Below, piece after piece: positions 19,149 through 28,584 of a DNA stretch of 64,000 nt. The stretch lies in the NCBI RefSeq assembly GCF_013371495.1, contig NZ_JABWTA010000001.1, positions 744,001 to 808,000 of the forward strand, written 5' to 3'. A program made the position numbers and the translations under genes. The DNA is from Altererythrobacter lutimaris (GTDB lineage Bacteria > Pseudomonadota > Alphaproteobacteria > Sphingomonadales > Sphingomonadaceae). The stretch's first letter is position 1. Every line of letters begins with the position of its first letter. The notes beneath the pieces are model-generated. The model made no database searches, was not told the origin of the DNA, and worked only from the letters and a program-made list of their open reading frames with translations.

Positions 19149-19613
19149 ATGGGTCGGATGGTATTGGGCGTTTTTCTGGGACTTCTCATGGCCGGGGTTG
19201 GCCTTTCCTGGTGGCAGACGCGCGCTCAAGTCGAAGAGAACGCGCCGCCGCCACCTGACCCGATTGAGACGCCTGATCCCGAAGATCTGCCCATTACTGA
19301 TCCGGCAGACATGACCGGACCTACGCCGCCTGAAGCAAGCGAGTTGACGAGAGAGCAGCGCCGCTTTTTCCGGTACGACCGCAATCGTGATTTGAAGATC
19401 ACTCGCAATGAGATGCTCTCCACGCGCTCCGACGCATTCCGCAAGCTCGACAAGGACGGCAACAACCTTCTCACTTTCGAAGAGTGGGCGGTCACGACTG
19501 TCGAGCGCTTTGAAGGCGCTGATGCCAATGGCAATGGCGAGCTCACGCAGAGCGAATTTGCCACGACTGCTCGTCCTTCAACGCCCACACGGCGTCCGCG
19601 CTGCAACTGCTGA
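19149..19613 (+). CDS. Membrane-anchored EF-hand calcium-binding protein
   Basis: 154 residues from ATG 19149, which follows AGGGGGG at the right spacing; an upstream GTG (19125) is less likely. Residues 3-22 form an N-terminal transmembrane or uncleaved signal segment, followed by a Pro/Asp/Glu-rich spacer. Three EF-hand loops follow: DRNRDLKITRNE, DKDGNNLLTFEE and DANGNGELTQSE. The second and third are canonical and the first has a basic-rich loop. It probably faces the periplasm. The target is unknown. It converges on trmFO with only 4 bases between the stops. Confidence 0.8.
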   Translation: MGRMVLGVFLGLLMAGVGLSWWQTRAQVEENAPPPPDPIETPDPEDLPITDPADMTGPTPPEASELTREQRRFFRYDRNRDLKITRNEMLSTRSDAFRKLDKDGNNLLTFEEWAVTTVERFEGADANGNGELTQSEFATTARPSTPTRRPRCNC

Positions 19614-19617
19614 ACGA

Positions 19618-20985
19618 TTACGCAGGCACAGGCTCTCCCGCCGCGATCCATTCTGCCATGTCGGCCTTGGCGCGATTTGTGTAAGCTTCTTTTCGCTGCT
19701 TCTTGTGCACTTCGTGCAGAGGAGGGAAGAGGCCGAAGTTCACATTCATCGGCTGAAAGCTGTCGGCCTGCGCATCGCCGGTAATGTGTGCGAGCAGAGC
19801 GCCCATCGCCGTCGTACGCGGAATATCCCGCCATTCCCGGCCTGCGAGCTCACTCGCTGCCATAATACCCGCCATTAGGCCTACCGCTGCGCTTTCAACA
19901 TAACCCTCGCAGCCCGTCACTTGTCCAGCAAAGCGGATATACGGCGCATTGTTCAGCCGCAATTGCCGGTCAAGCACGAGCGGTGAATTTAGGAATGTAT
20001 TGCGATGGAGGCCGCCAAGACGCGCAAACTCCGCATTCTCCAGCCCCGGGATCGTGCGGAATAGCTCTATCTGAGCGCCGTATTTGAGCTTGGTCTGGAA
20101 CCCGACCATGTTCCACAGCGTGCCAAGCTTGTTGTCCTGCCGAAGCTGTACGACCGCATAGGGCCAGCGTCCCTGCGGATGTTCTTCAGTAGTGTCGTAG
20201 GGGTTATCGAGACCAACGCCCTTCATCGGACCATAACGCAGCGTTTCAACGCCGCGCTCTGCCATCACCTCAATAGGCATGCAGCCGTCGAAATAAGGCG
20301 TGTCCTTTTCCCACTCCTTGAACTCGCCTTTCTCGCCTTCCATCAAGCCTTTATGGAACGCGAGGTACTGCTCCTTCGTCATCGGACAGTTGATGTAATC
20401 GCCATCTTCGTTCGACGCTTCTGTTCGTTTATTCCAGCGGCTCTGGATCCAGCACTTCGACATGTCGATGCTATCGCGATGGACGATAGGCGCGATCGCA
20501 TCGAAGAACGCTAAGCGCTCTTCGCCCGTGGCTTGAACAATGCTTTGAGCGAGCGATTGGGCGGTAAGCGGACCTGTCGCTACAATCGTCATCCCGGAGG
20601 TGGGCAGGGCGTCCACGCGCTCGCGAACGATCGTAACGTTAGGATGCTCTTCTAGTGCTTTCTGCACTTCAGCCGAGAAAACATCGCGGTCGACGGCCAT
20701 GGCGCTGCCCGCAGGCACTTGTGCCACGCCTCCAGCACGCATGATAAGACTATCGAGCATACGCATTTCATGGTGGAGCAATCCCACCGCGTTTTTCGTG
20801 TCGTCATCTGAACGGAAGGAATTCGAGCATACGAGCTCAGCCAGACCGTCAGTTTGGTGCGCGGGAGTCATCTCTCCGCTTCCGCGCATTTCGGAGAGGC
20901 GAACCTTGAAACCGCGTTGAGCCAGCTGCCAGGCTGCTTCTGAACCGGCGAGGCCGCCGCCGATAATGTGGATATCCTGTGCCAT
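19618..20985 (-). CDS. trmFO: Methylenetetrahydrofolate--tRNA-(uracil-5-)-methyltransferase
   Basis: Makes 5-methyluridine-54 in the tRNA T-loop using methylene-THF and FADH2. The N-terminal FAD dinucleotide fold is [19 protein letters not shown]. The conserved blocks [40 protein letters not shown] and [17 protein letters not shown] are all present. At 455 aa it is full length. This folate-dependent enzyme replaces the SAM-dependent TrmA found in E. coli. Single gene, divergent from the YhhN gene. Confidence 0.96.
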   Translation of the reverse strand: MAQDIHIIGGGLAGSEAAWQLAQRGFKVRLSEMRGSGEMTPAHQTDGLAELVCSNSFRSDDDTKNAVGLLHHEMRMLDSLIMRAGGVAQVPAGSAMAVDRDVFSAEVQKALEEHPNVTIVRERVDALPTSGMTIVATGPLTAQSLAQSIVQATGEERLAFFDAIAPIVHRDSIDMSKCWIQSRWNKRTEASNEDGDYINCPMTKEQYLAFHKGLMEGEKGEFKEWEKDTPYFDGCMPIEVMAERGVETLRYGPMKGVGLDNPYDTTEEHPQGRWPYAVVQLRQDNKLGTLWNMVGFQTKLKYGAQIELFRTIPGLENAEFARLGGLHRNTFLNSPLVLDRQLRLNNAPYIRFAGQVTGCEGYVESAAVGLMAGIMAASELAGREWRDIPRTTAMGALLAHITGDAQADSFQPMNVNFGLFPPLHEVHKKQRKEAYTNRAKADMAEWIAAGEPVPA

Positions 20986-21051
20986 TGCTCGCGCAGTTAG
21001 GCTTGCGCTTGCCTCCCATCAAGCCCTAGCGGTGAAGAGAGGGAGCAATTC

Positions 21052-21711
21052 ATGCCAAAACGCGCATTGATCGAACACCGTCCGTGGCTGCTGGTCAGCA
21101 TTATTGCATCGGTCGCGTACTATTTGTTGGACCAGACCGACAGCCCGCTGGGCGAAATCTGGATCATGCTTGTGAAAGGGGCGGGCGTAGCTGCGCTGGC
21201 GATCTACGCGCTTGCGCGGGGGCCGGGCTCGTCGGCAAAGCATATCGCACTGGTTCTTGCACTTTGCGCCATCGCAGACATGGTTTTGGAGCTCTATTTT
21301 CAGTTCGGAGCCGGCATCTTCGCACTCGCGCATCTCGTTGCAATTGCGCTCTACATCAGGTTCCCGCGGCACCATTCCACCGGCAGCCAGAAAGCGCTTG
21401 CCGGTGCTTTGGCGATTGGCACGCCTTTTATCGCATGGCTGCTAACGAATGATATCTTTGCTGCCGCTTACGGACTAACGTTAGGTGCCATGGCTGCGGC
21501 CGCATGGATGAGCCGCTTTCCCCGCTACAGGGTTGGTATTGGGGCAGTGCTATTCGTCATCTCGGACATTTTGATCTTCGCACGAATGGGTATCGAGCCA
21601 CCGCCTGCGCTCGCAAACCTGCTGATCTGGCCGCTCTATTATGTCGGCCAATTCATGATCGCGACCGGCGTCGTGCAGACGCTCCGTCACGAACTTTCGG
21701 AAGAAGATTAG
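21052..21711 (+). CDS. YhhN/TMEM86 family membrane protein (lysoplasmalogenase-like)
   Basis: 219 residues, about eight transmembrane helices. The family signature is visible in FVISDILIFARMG and the final TM pair PLYYVGQFMIATGVVQ. Eukaryotic TMEM86 relatives hydrolyse lysoplasmalogen vinyl-ether bonds; bacterial substrates are mostly untested. It stands alone and ends at a hairpin terminator. Confidence 0.82.
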   Translation: MPKRALIEHRPWLLVSIIASVAYYLLDQTDSPLGEIWIMLVKGAGVAALAIYALARGPGSSAKHIALVLALCAIADMVLELYFQFGAGIFALAHLVAIALYIRFPRHHSTGSQKALAGALAIGTPFIAWLLTNDIFAAAYGLTLGAMAAAAWMSRFPRYRVGIGAVLFVISDILIFARMGIEPPPALANLLIWPLYYVGQFMIATGVVQTLRHELSEED

Positions 21712-21713
21712 AG

Positions 21714-21738
21714 AGCTGACCCCGACGGTCAGCTTTCT
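21714..21738. terminator. Hairpin overlapping the stop of the S41 peptidase gene
   Basis: AGCTGACC (21714-21721) pairs with GGTCAGCT (21727-21734) around a 5-base loop, followed by TTCT on the plus strand. It ends the YhhN transcript, and the stem also contains the stop codon (21729-21731) of the convergent S41 gene. Confidence 0.7.
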
Positions 21739-23114
21739 GCGGGCTCGGCTTTATCCCGCCGGATTCTTGAATCAAGTAGGTCCAGCGCTCGCTCACGCAT
21801 CGTATCTGTCCGATCAAGCATATCTTTGAGCGAATAGGTAACGGTAATATCGGGTCGAACTTCTTCATCGATACTCAGCTGAGGCGCTTCTACCTCAAAC
21901 ACCATGCGTGAAATTCGATACTCGACCCCTTCATTCGATGAAGTGAAGGTTTCTTTCCCATCGTTCGTCGATTTGCCACCGCCAGAAGGTTCACCTACAA
22001 TAGTGGCGATGTCATTGCTCTGCGCAACCGCGTAGAAATGTGAGACAGCAGACATTGTCCTTCCATCCGACATGATGAAGACTGTTCCTTTGAACTCTTC
22101 TCCAATGGGCTGCTGCTCGAGAAAAAGAGAATCAGGGCCTCGTGGATCGGAAGCTTCGGAAAAATAGGTGAATGGTTGGTCGGCCAAGTGCCGCAATATA
22201 TAGCTGCCAGCTGCCCCTGATCCGCCACCTACACCACGCATATCAATCAAAAGGCCATCACGGTCGTTACTTTGCAAGTCCTCCATGACGCTCGCCCACC
22301 ACTCAACAAACTGGGTCGCGCGATCGCCGCCGTAGTAATCAAGCCTATTGAGCGTTGCGATCCCCAGGTTACGTTGTTCATCCATTTCATAGCACAGCTC
22401 ATCCTGGCATGGATCTAAAGGGCTGATGATGGGTTCAAAACTGAATTCGTCGAGTGGCGTTAGATCGATTGGTTCTGATTGTCCTCTTAGCGTCACGGCG
22501 TAAGCGGCCGGGAAACCAAGCGCGTAGGTAAGATAGGAGCTGGCCCAGTTATTCAGCTCTGGCTCCTTTAGGTTGGGCAGGTGGGCATCACTTCCCATTC
22601 GCGAAAAGATTGTGGCCTGGATTTCTGGCACCGGCAGGCCGTTGATACTGACGATCTCTTGGCCTTTCGCAACGCGATCGGCGTTCGTCATAGGGTCGAA
22701 AACGTATAGTCTACCGCGATAAAATCGTGTTTTTAGCGGGAACCGCTCGGACAACTCTATCTCGGCATCTTGTTGGTTGAAATACGGAAGGCCAGAGTGA
22801 CCGCAACCGATGGATGCAATGACATGGCTCATGGCCCACAGAAAATCCGCACGTGTCGAAGCCGAGTTAAGCTTAGCAACTTCCCGCTCAACCAGGTCGT
22901 CAAAATCGGCCTCAGTCAACGTGCGAAAAGGTCGTGGATGCTCGGCTTTGATACGCGTGCCAAGCTCTCTTAAATCCGCATGATAGCCTGCGATCCGATT
23001 GCTCGCTTCGGCTTCTCCATTCTCAGGAATTGTTTGGGCGAATGCCGTCACTGGCATATTTATCACTGCTATTGTGAGCAGGCTCGCCCCAATCCCATTC
23101 TTAATGAAAGTCAT
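21729..23114 (-). CDS. Secreted S41-family (C-terminal processing) peptidase
   Basis: 461 residues from ATG 23114, which is preceded by GGAGGGACAA and followed by a signal peptide cleaved near AFAQ (residue 27). A helical N-terminal domain (about 40-110), a PDZ-like or linker part (VAKGQEIVSINGLPV) and the S41 core (LLIDMRGVGGGSG, KGTVFIMSDGRTMSAVSHF) follow. The likely nucleophile is Ser355 and the Lys in GGGKST is a plausible general base. It resembles the tricorn/TSP group rather than CtpA. The location is periplasmic. The substrate is unknown. It lies downstream of gyrA but with a 170-base gap and is probably independent. Confidence 0.8.
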   Translation of the reverse strand: MTFIKNGIGASLLTIAVINMPVTAFAQTIPENGEAEASNRIAGYHADLRELGTRIKAEHPRPFRTLTEADFDDLVEREVAKLNSASTRADFLWAMSHVIASIGCGHSGLPYFNQQDAEIELSERFPLKTRFYRGRLYVFDPMTNADRVAKGQEIVSINGLPVPEIQATIFSRMGSDAHLPNLKEPELNNWASSYLTYALGFPAAYAVTLRGQSEPIDLTPLDEFSFEPIISPLDPCQDELCYEMDEQRNLGIATLNRLDYYGGDRATQFVEWWASVMEDLQSNDRDGLLIDMRGVGGGSGAAGSYILRHLADQPFTYFSEASDPRGPDSLFLEQQPIGEEFKGTVFIMSDGRTMSAVSHFYAVAQSNDIATIVGEPSGGGKSTNDGKETFTSSNEGVEYRISRMVFEVEAPQLSIDEEVRPDITVTYSLKDMLDRTDTMRERALDLLDSRIRRDKAEPAES

Positions 23115-23284
23115 TTGTCCCTCCGGCACCTTGCGATTACATCTGTAAATATAAAAGGACGGCCGCAAGGCATTCAGCCTTCTACCAACTACAAACATAG
23201 TCCGTCGAACAGCAGAGACTCGTTAGCGAAGGGAAACCAATAACTTAACTTCCAAATCCACCTGTCTCAGCAAGGACAAGAATT

Positions 23285-26077
23285 CTATTCCGGTGATGCT
23301 TCGCCAATGTCACCGTCTGATTGCGGTGTTGTATGCGGCGTCGTGACGTCATCGCCGCCGCGCTTATCGACCATTTCTTCAACCACGGCTTCTTCTGCTG
23401 CATCTTCGGGCGCTTCAGTCTCGTCAATGCGTACTGCGCTTACGATCGTTTCGCCCTTGGCGACATCGAACAACCGCACGCCGGCAGAGCCGCGTCCGAT
23501 GACCCGCAAGCTATCCAGTCCAATGCGAATGAGCTTCGCCTGATCGGTGACTAGCATCAGCTGATCGGCCTTGTTCGCGGTAAAGCTCGCGACGACTTCA
23601 CCATTGCGCTTGATATTGTCGATATTGGTGATGCCCATGCCTCCCCGACCAGCGCGGCGATACTCATAGGCTGAGGACAGCTTGCCATAGCCGTTCGCAC
23701 AAACGGTGAGGATGAATTGCTCCTCATCCGCCATCTGCTGATGTTCATCAGAGAGGGTAGGGGCCTCATCCTCGGACTTCCACGGCGCAACCTTCAGATA
23801 GGCGTCGCGCTCATCTGGAGTTGCCGTCCCACCATGCAGGATGGACAGCGAAACAACCTCGTCGCCTTTTTCCTTGAACTTCATGCCGCGCACGCCGGTT
23901 GAAGTGCGCGAAGTAAACTCACGAACATCCTCTGCCGCAAAACGGATCGCCTTACCCATTTTCGTTGCTAACAGGACATCGTCGCCGGTTTCGAGCAAAG
24001 CCACACCGATAAGCTTATCTTCGCTCGCATCGTCGAACTTCATCGCAAACTTGCCGTTCGAGGGAATGTTAGTGAACGCGTCCATGCTGTTTCGTCGTAC
24101 GCTTCCTTGCGCAGTCGCAAAGACCACACTGAGCGCCCCCCAGCTTTCTTCATCCTCGGGCAAAGGAAGAACGGTGCGGATCGCCTCGCCATCATCGAGC
24201 GAAGGCAGCATGTTGACAATTGGCCGCCCGCGTGTGGTTGGCCCGCCTTCAGGTAGCTTCCAGACCTTCAGACGGTACACCTTGCCGTGGGTGGAAAAGA
24301 ACAGCACCGGATTGTGCGTCGAAGTGACGAACATCTCGCGCACGGCGTCTTCGTCTTTGGTGGCCATGCCAGCACGGCCTTTGCCCCCGCGGTTCTGGGC
24401 GCGGAATGTCGAGAGCGGTGTCCGCTTGATGTAACCGTCATGCGTGACCGTCACGACCATTTCGTCACGCTCGATCAGGTCTTCGTCGTCCAACCCGTCC
24501 CAGGCCGGCGCAATTTCCGAGACGCGCGGCGTCGCATAGGTTTCTCGGATTTCTTCGAGCTCTTCGCGCATGACACCATAGAGCTTCACGCGGTCGGCGA
24601 GGATCGAAAGGTATTCCGCAATCGCTTCGGCAAGTTCCTTAAGCTCGTCACCGATTTCATCGCGGCCGAGAGCCGTCAGGCGGTGCAGGCGCAGGTCAAG
24701 AATTGCTTTCACTTGACGTTCGGAAAGACGGTATGTCCCGCCAGTTTCATCAGCGTTTGGCTCGATTGCTTCGACCAGTGCGATATACTGCGCGATGTCG
24801 CCGATCGGCCATTCTTTCGCAAGCAGGCGTTCGCGAGCTGTGGCGGGGTTGGGCGCACCGCGAATGATCGCGACAACTTCGTCGAGGTTTGAAACTGCAA
24901 CAACGAGACCAAGCAAGATATGCGCGCGGTCGCGGACCTTGTTAAGCTCGTATTTCGTCCGGCGCGTGATGACTTCTTCGCGGAAGGCAATGAAACTCTG
25001 GACTATGTCGCGCAGGGTGAGGACTTCTGGTCGACCACCACGGATCGCCAGCATATTGGCAGGAAAGCTCGATTGGGCCGGAGTGTAGCGCCAGATCTGG
25101 TTGAGGACGACTTCAGCAGATGCGTCGCGCTTGAGATCGACAACGACCCGAACGCCTTCGCGGCTGGACTCATCGCGAATGTCCGAAATCCCTTCAATCC
25201 GCTTGTCCTTGGCGGCTTCAGCGATTTTCTCAACCAATCCGGCCTTGCCAACTTGGAACGGGATTGAAGTGAGGATGATGCTCTCACGGTCGCCCCGTTT
25301 CGTCTCAATCTCGTGACGGCAACGTTGAAGGATGGAACCCCGCCCAGTTGTGTAGGCGGCCTTTGCACCGCTTGTGCCTAGGATAAGCGGAGCAGTCGGG
25401 AAATCAGGTCCAGGAATGTATTCGATCAGCTCTTCCGAAGTGATCTCCGGCTTGTCCATATACGCAAAGCAGCCATCAATCACCTCGCCTAGATTGTGTG
25501 GCGGGATATTGGTCGCCATCCCAACCGCGATCCCGCCCGCGCCATTGACGAGCAGATTGGGGAAGCGGGCAGGGAGTACCGATGGCTCCTGAATGCGGCC
25601 ATCATAATTGTCGACGAAATCAACCGTGTCCTTGTCGAGATCATCGAGCAGCGTGTTGGATACGCGCGCAAGGCGGGCCTCTGTATAACGCATGCTGGCC
25701 GGGGGATCGGGGTCCATAGATCCAAAATTGCCCTGACCGTCGATCAGCGGAACACGCAAAGACCAATCCTGCGTCATACGGGCGAGGGCATCGTAAATCG
25801 CCGAGTCCCCATGAGGGTGGTAATCGCCCATCACGTCACCAACGATCTTGGCGCTTTTCACGTAAGGGCGCCCGGCGACAAAATTGCCTTGCTTACTTGC
25901 GAAAAGAATACGGCGGTGGACCGGTTTCAAGCCATCTCGCACGTCGGGCAGAGCACGGGCCACGATGACGCTCATCGCGTAATCGAGGTAGCTCGTCTTC
26001 ATCTCATCGACGATGTCCACACGCTCGAATTCTTCAAGCGGTGCGGCGGGTGGCAATGTGTCGGTTTCGTCGCTCAA
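23285..26077 (-). CDS. gyrA: DNA gyrase subunit A
   Basis: Breaks and rejoins DNA for negative supercoiling with GyrB. Catalytic Tyr131 lies in ASMRYTEARL. The quinolone region HGDSAIYDALARM has Ser92 and Asp96, equivalent to E. coli Ser83 and Asp87, i.e. the wild-type susceptible form. The GyrA box QNRGGKG (561-567) at the start of the C-terminal beta-pinwheel separates it from ParC. At 930 aa it is slightly longer than E. coli, with an acidic C-terminal tail. It is divergent from the TPR gene. Confidence 0.98.
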   Translation of the reverse strand: MSDETDTLPPAAPLEEFERVDIVDEMKTSYLDYAMSVIVARALPDVRDGLKPVHRRILFASKQGNFVAGRPYVKSAKIVGDVMGDYHPHGDSAIYDALARMTQDWSLRVPLIDGQGNFGSMDPDPPASMRYTEARLARVSNTLLDDLDKDTVDFVDNYDGRIQEPSVLPARFPNLLVNGAGGIAVGMATNIPPHNLGEVIDGCFAYMDKPEITSEELIEYIPGPDFPTAPLILGTSGAKAAYTTGRGSILQRCRHEIETKRGDRESIILTSIPFQVGKAGLVEKIAEAAKDKRIEGISDIRDESSREGVRVVVDLKRDASAEVVLNQIWRYTPAQSSFPANMLAIRGGRPEVLTLRDIVQSFIAFREEVITRRTKYELNKVRDRAHILLGLVVAVSNLDEVVAIIRGAPNPATARERLLAKEWPIGDIAQYIALVEAIEPNADETGGTYRLSERQVKAILDLRLHRLTALGRDEIGDELKELAEAIAEYLSILADRVKLYGVMREELEEIRETYATPRVSEIAPAWDGLDDEDLIERDEMVVTVTHDGYIKRTPLSTFRAQNRGGKGRAGMATKDEDAVREMFVTSTHNPVLFFSTHGKVYRLKVWKLPEGGPTTRGRPIVNMLPSLDDGEAIRTVLPLPEDEESWGALSVVFATAQGSVRRNSMDAFTNIPSNGKFAMKFDDASEDKLIGVALLETGDDVLLATKMGKAIRFAAEDVREFTSRTSTGVRGMKFKEKGDEVVSLSILHGGTATPDERDAYLKVAPWKSEDEAPTLSDEHQQMADEEQFILTVCANGYGKLSSAYEYRRAGRGGMGITNIDNIKRNGEVVASFTANKADQLMLVTDQAKLIRIGLDSLRVIGRGSAGVRLFDVAKGETIVSAVRIDETEAPEDAAEEAVVEEMVDKRGGDDVTTPHTTPQSDGDIGEASPE

Positions 26078-26386
26078 AATATGCCCAATTCTAGTTTGGT
26101 TCTTTGAGGCTTCAGAATAGGGCCTTTAGGTGCTGTCCGCCACTTGCGAATGGCTTAAGTGAGCCATTTTGGAGGCGTTATCCACACTCTCGCACCAGGC
26201 TGGATTTGAGCCGACAGATTGTGGCCAAATTGCGCTTTGCTGTGTGCGATATTCAATGACTGTTCAGACAGTTTTCTGTAGGATCAATTGCAAATGGCGG
26301 AGAGCCGGGCCAAAGCGCCTGCGCGCTCCTATTTCAAGCGCTTTAAGACTGCGCTTTGTATCAGTTCTGTCCAGGAGAGACTAAAC
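26078..26386. other. Intergenic region between divergent gyrA and TPR gene
   Basis: This 309-base stretch must hold both promoters. The last 20 bases include the AGGAGAG ribosome-binding site of the TPR gene. I see no RNA gene, long hairpin or credible small frame; the open frames here have no matching start signals. Confidence 0.5.
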
Positions 26387-27742
26387 ATGCGTTCTAACGT
26401 ACTTTCTAAGCGCAAGCCGGGTTCGGCCATGGCTTTGGCTATCGCTCTGGCATGCGGCACCGCTGTGGCTGCTGTTGGCCTTGCCGAGCCAGCATTCGCT
26501 CAGAAGAAGAAAAAGAAGAAAGGCGATGACGCCGAGTATTCCAAAGAATTCATCGCGGCATACAATCCATTGAACACCGCAATGAACGAGGGCGGCGCGG
26601 ATATCGCTTCACTGCGCCCTCAGATTGATGCGCTCCTTGCCATGGCGAATTCTCCAGACGAGAGGCTCGCGACCGGAAATCTTGCCTACAACGCAGGCGC
26701 GCAGAGCAATGACCGCGGGCTACAGCTTGCAGGCATGGAAATGATGCTGTCGAGCAACAAGCTGACTATCGAGAATCAGCCGCAGTACAACTTTGTTGCT
26801 TATCAGCTTTCGAACGCGCTGGGTGATCAGGCCAAAGCGCGCACCTACCTCCAGAAGGCGATTGATCTCAATTTCAGCAATGAGCAGATCTCGCCGGATG
26901 AACTGCGCGCACAGATGGCTGAAAGCTATTTCCGTGAGGAGCGTCTGGTGGAAGGCTTGGCCTATCTCAAGGACGCCATCGAAGCGCGTGAAGCCACAGG
27001 CAGCGCGGCACCAGAAACCTGGTATCGTCGCGGCATGGTGACCGCCTACAACAATGAAATTCAGCCACAGGTTTATGACTTCACGGTCGGCTGGGTGAAG
27101 AATTATCCAAGTGACACCAACTGGCGCGACGCTGTGAATATTACGCGGAATCTAAACACCTTTGAGGCCGCTGAAATCCTCGATCTCATGCGTCTTGCTT
27201 TCAAGCTCGACACCATGAACAACAAACAGGATTACATTGAATATGTCGAGGCAGCGGATGCCCGTCGCCTGCCCAAGGAAGTGGCTGATGTGATTGAACA
27301 CGGCTATTCAACTGGCCGCGCGAGCCGGGATGACATCTATCTTGCGGACTCGCTCTCTACCGCGAAGAACCGCATTGCCGCTGACCGGTCAGAACTGCCG
27401 TCACTGGAACGTGATGCGCGCGCAGCAAGCGCTGGCTTGCGGACGGTGGTCGCGGCGGGCGATGCTTTCCTGAACTACTCTGAATATGCAAAAGCGGAAG
27501 AGTTTTATGCGAAGGCACTGACAATGCCGGGTGTTGAAACCGCAGAGGTCGCAACACGTCTTGGCATTGCTCAGGCCAAGCAGGGCAAGAATGCTGATGC
27601 CGCTTCCACGTTCGCTCTTGTTGAAGGCAAGCGTAAGCCGATCGCTATGCTGTGGTCAGCTCATGTGTCTCAGCAGGCAACTCCTGCTGTCGCGGCACCC
27701 GCTCCGGCAGAGCCTGAAGCTGAACCGGCTACTGGAGGCTGA
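26387..27742 (+). CDS. Exported TPR-repeat protein of unknown function
   Basis: 451 residues from ATG 26387, which follows AGGAGAG. A long signal peptide ends at EPAFAQ (about residue 39), and the mature protein starts with six lysines (KKKKKKGDDAEYSK). The body is helical with TPR-like pairs (for example LSNALGDQAKARTYLQKAID, LAYLKDAIEAREATG, YAKAEEFYAKAL, RLGIAQAKQGKNADAASTF). The C-terminus is Pro/Ala/Glu-rich. It is probably a periplasmic scaffold. Clear terminator downstream. No enzyme motif was seen. Confidence 0.75.
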   Translation: MRSNVLSKRKPGSAMALAIALACGTAVAAVGLAEPAFAQKKKKKKGDDAEYSKEFIAAYNPLNTAMNEGGADIASLRPQIDALLAMANSPDERLATGNLAYNAGAQSNDRGLQLAGMEMMLSSNKLTIENQPQYNFVAYQLSNALGDQAKARTYLQKAIDLNFSNEQISPDELRAQMAESYFREERLVEGLAYLKDAIEAREATGSAAPETWYRRGMVTAYNNEIQPQVYDFTVGWVKNYPSDTNWRDAVNITRNLNTFEAAEILDLMRLAFKLDTMNNKQDYIEYVEAADARRLPKEVADVIEHGYSTGRASRDDIYLADSLSTAKNRIAADRSELPSLERDARAASAGLRTVVAAGDAFLNYSEYAKAEEFYAKALTMPGVETAEVATRLGIAQAKQGKNADAASTFALVEGKRKPIAMLWSAHVSQQATPAVAAPAPAEPEAEPATGG

Positions 27743-27764
27743 AGACACTAATCCAAGTCGTAAG

Positions 27765-27800
27765 AATGGCGCGGGACCTAACGGTTTCGCGCCATTTTTG
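27765..27800 (+). terminator. Rho-independent terminator of the TPR gene
   Basis: AATGGCGCG (27765-27773) pairs perfectly with CGCGCCATT (27788-27796) around a 14-base loop, and the stem runs directly into TTTG. It also faces the convergent NYN gene (stop 27821), for which the T-run is poorer. Confidence 0.85.
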
Positions 27801-27820
27801 TTTGGGCCGACGAGGCCTTC

Positions 27821-28531
27821 TCAGCGCAATCGCTTGACTAGGACCTGACCATCGCTGCGGCGCTCGACCGCGAAATTCGGAATGGTCTCCATCATGTCGA
27901 TGAGCCTGCTGAACCCGTAATTCCGGGTATCGAAACTAGAGCGGTTGCCCGCTCGCTGACCCACTTCTGACAGCTTTGCGAAGCCGCTCTCATCGCGTCG
28001 GCTCGCATTATAGGCGTCAATCAGAAGATTGAGCAGTTCGTCATCCAGAACGCTCTCATTCTTGCTGTTCTGCTGATCCTCTTTTTCGGCCTTTATCAGG
28101 GCGTTCACATCAATGAAGCGGGTGCAAGCCTGCCGGAACGCTTCGGGTGTTTTCTGGCCGCCAAAGCCGTAAACCGGTACGCCATCCTGACGTATGCGCA
28201 TTGCGAGCGGCATGAAATCACTGTCGGAACTCATGATGCCAAAGCCGTGGACGCGGCCGGAATAAAGCAGATCGATGGCATCGATCGTCATCTTCATGTC
28301 CGTCGCATTTTTGCCCTTGGTCAGATCAAACTGCTGCTGTGGTTCGATGCCATAGCGATGCATCAGTTCGATCCAGCCTTTGAGACTGGTCTTGCGCCAA
28401 TTGCCATAGGCCCTGCGGATATTGACCTGTCCAAGTTCGGCCAGGACCGTCAGGACGGGGTCGAGGCCTGCTGGGCTTGCATTGTCTGAATCTATCAGGA
28501 GGGCGATATTGCGCGCGTCAAATTCACTCAT
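27821..28531 (-). CDS. NYN-domain (PIN-like) RNase with C-terminal OST-HTH/LOTUS domain
   Basis: 236 residues (238 if the ATG two codons upstream is used). The NYN fold has its acidic residues in ALLIDSDNA, NATDMKMTIDAID and IMSSDSDFMPLA. Residues about 165-236 form a winged-helix OST-HTH (LARF-like GFAKLSEVGQRAG, then NYGFSRLIDMMETIPNF). Such LabA/DUF88 proteins are thought to be RNA-processing nucleases. It lies 53 bases downstream of the carbonic anhydrase gene on the same strand and may be the last gene of the SbtA operon, though no functional link is known. Confidence 0.82.
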   Translation of the reverse strand: MSEFDARNIALLIDSDNASPAGLDPVLTVLAELGQVNIRRAYGNWRKTSLKGWIELMHRYGIEPQQQFDLTKGKNATDMKMTIDAIDLLYSGRVHGFGIMSSDSDFMPLAMRIRQDGVPVYGFGGQKTPEAFRQACTRFIDVNALIKAEKEDQQNSKNESVLDDELLNLLIDAYNASRRDESGFAKLSEVGQRAGNRSSFDTRNYGFSRLIDMMETIPNFAVERRSDGQVLVKRLR

Positions 28532-28584
28532 GCGCATCTTGTGGCGGGGTAGGGAGGCGCTCGCAAGCGCTTAATTCCCCGATA

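Noticed and set aside
23285..26077. gyrA could be the topoisomerase IV gene parC
   Set aside because: A complete GyrA box (QNRGGKG, 561-567) and a full C-terminal pinwheel mark it as gyrase A.
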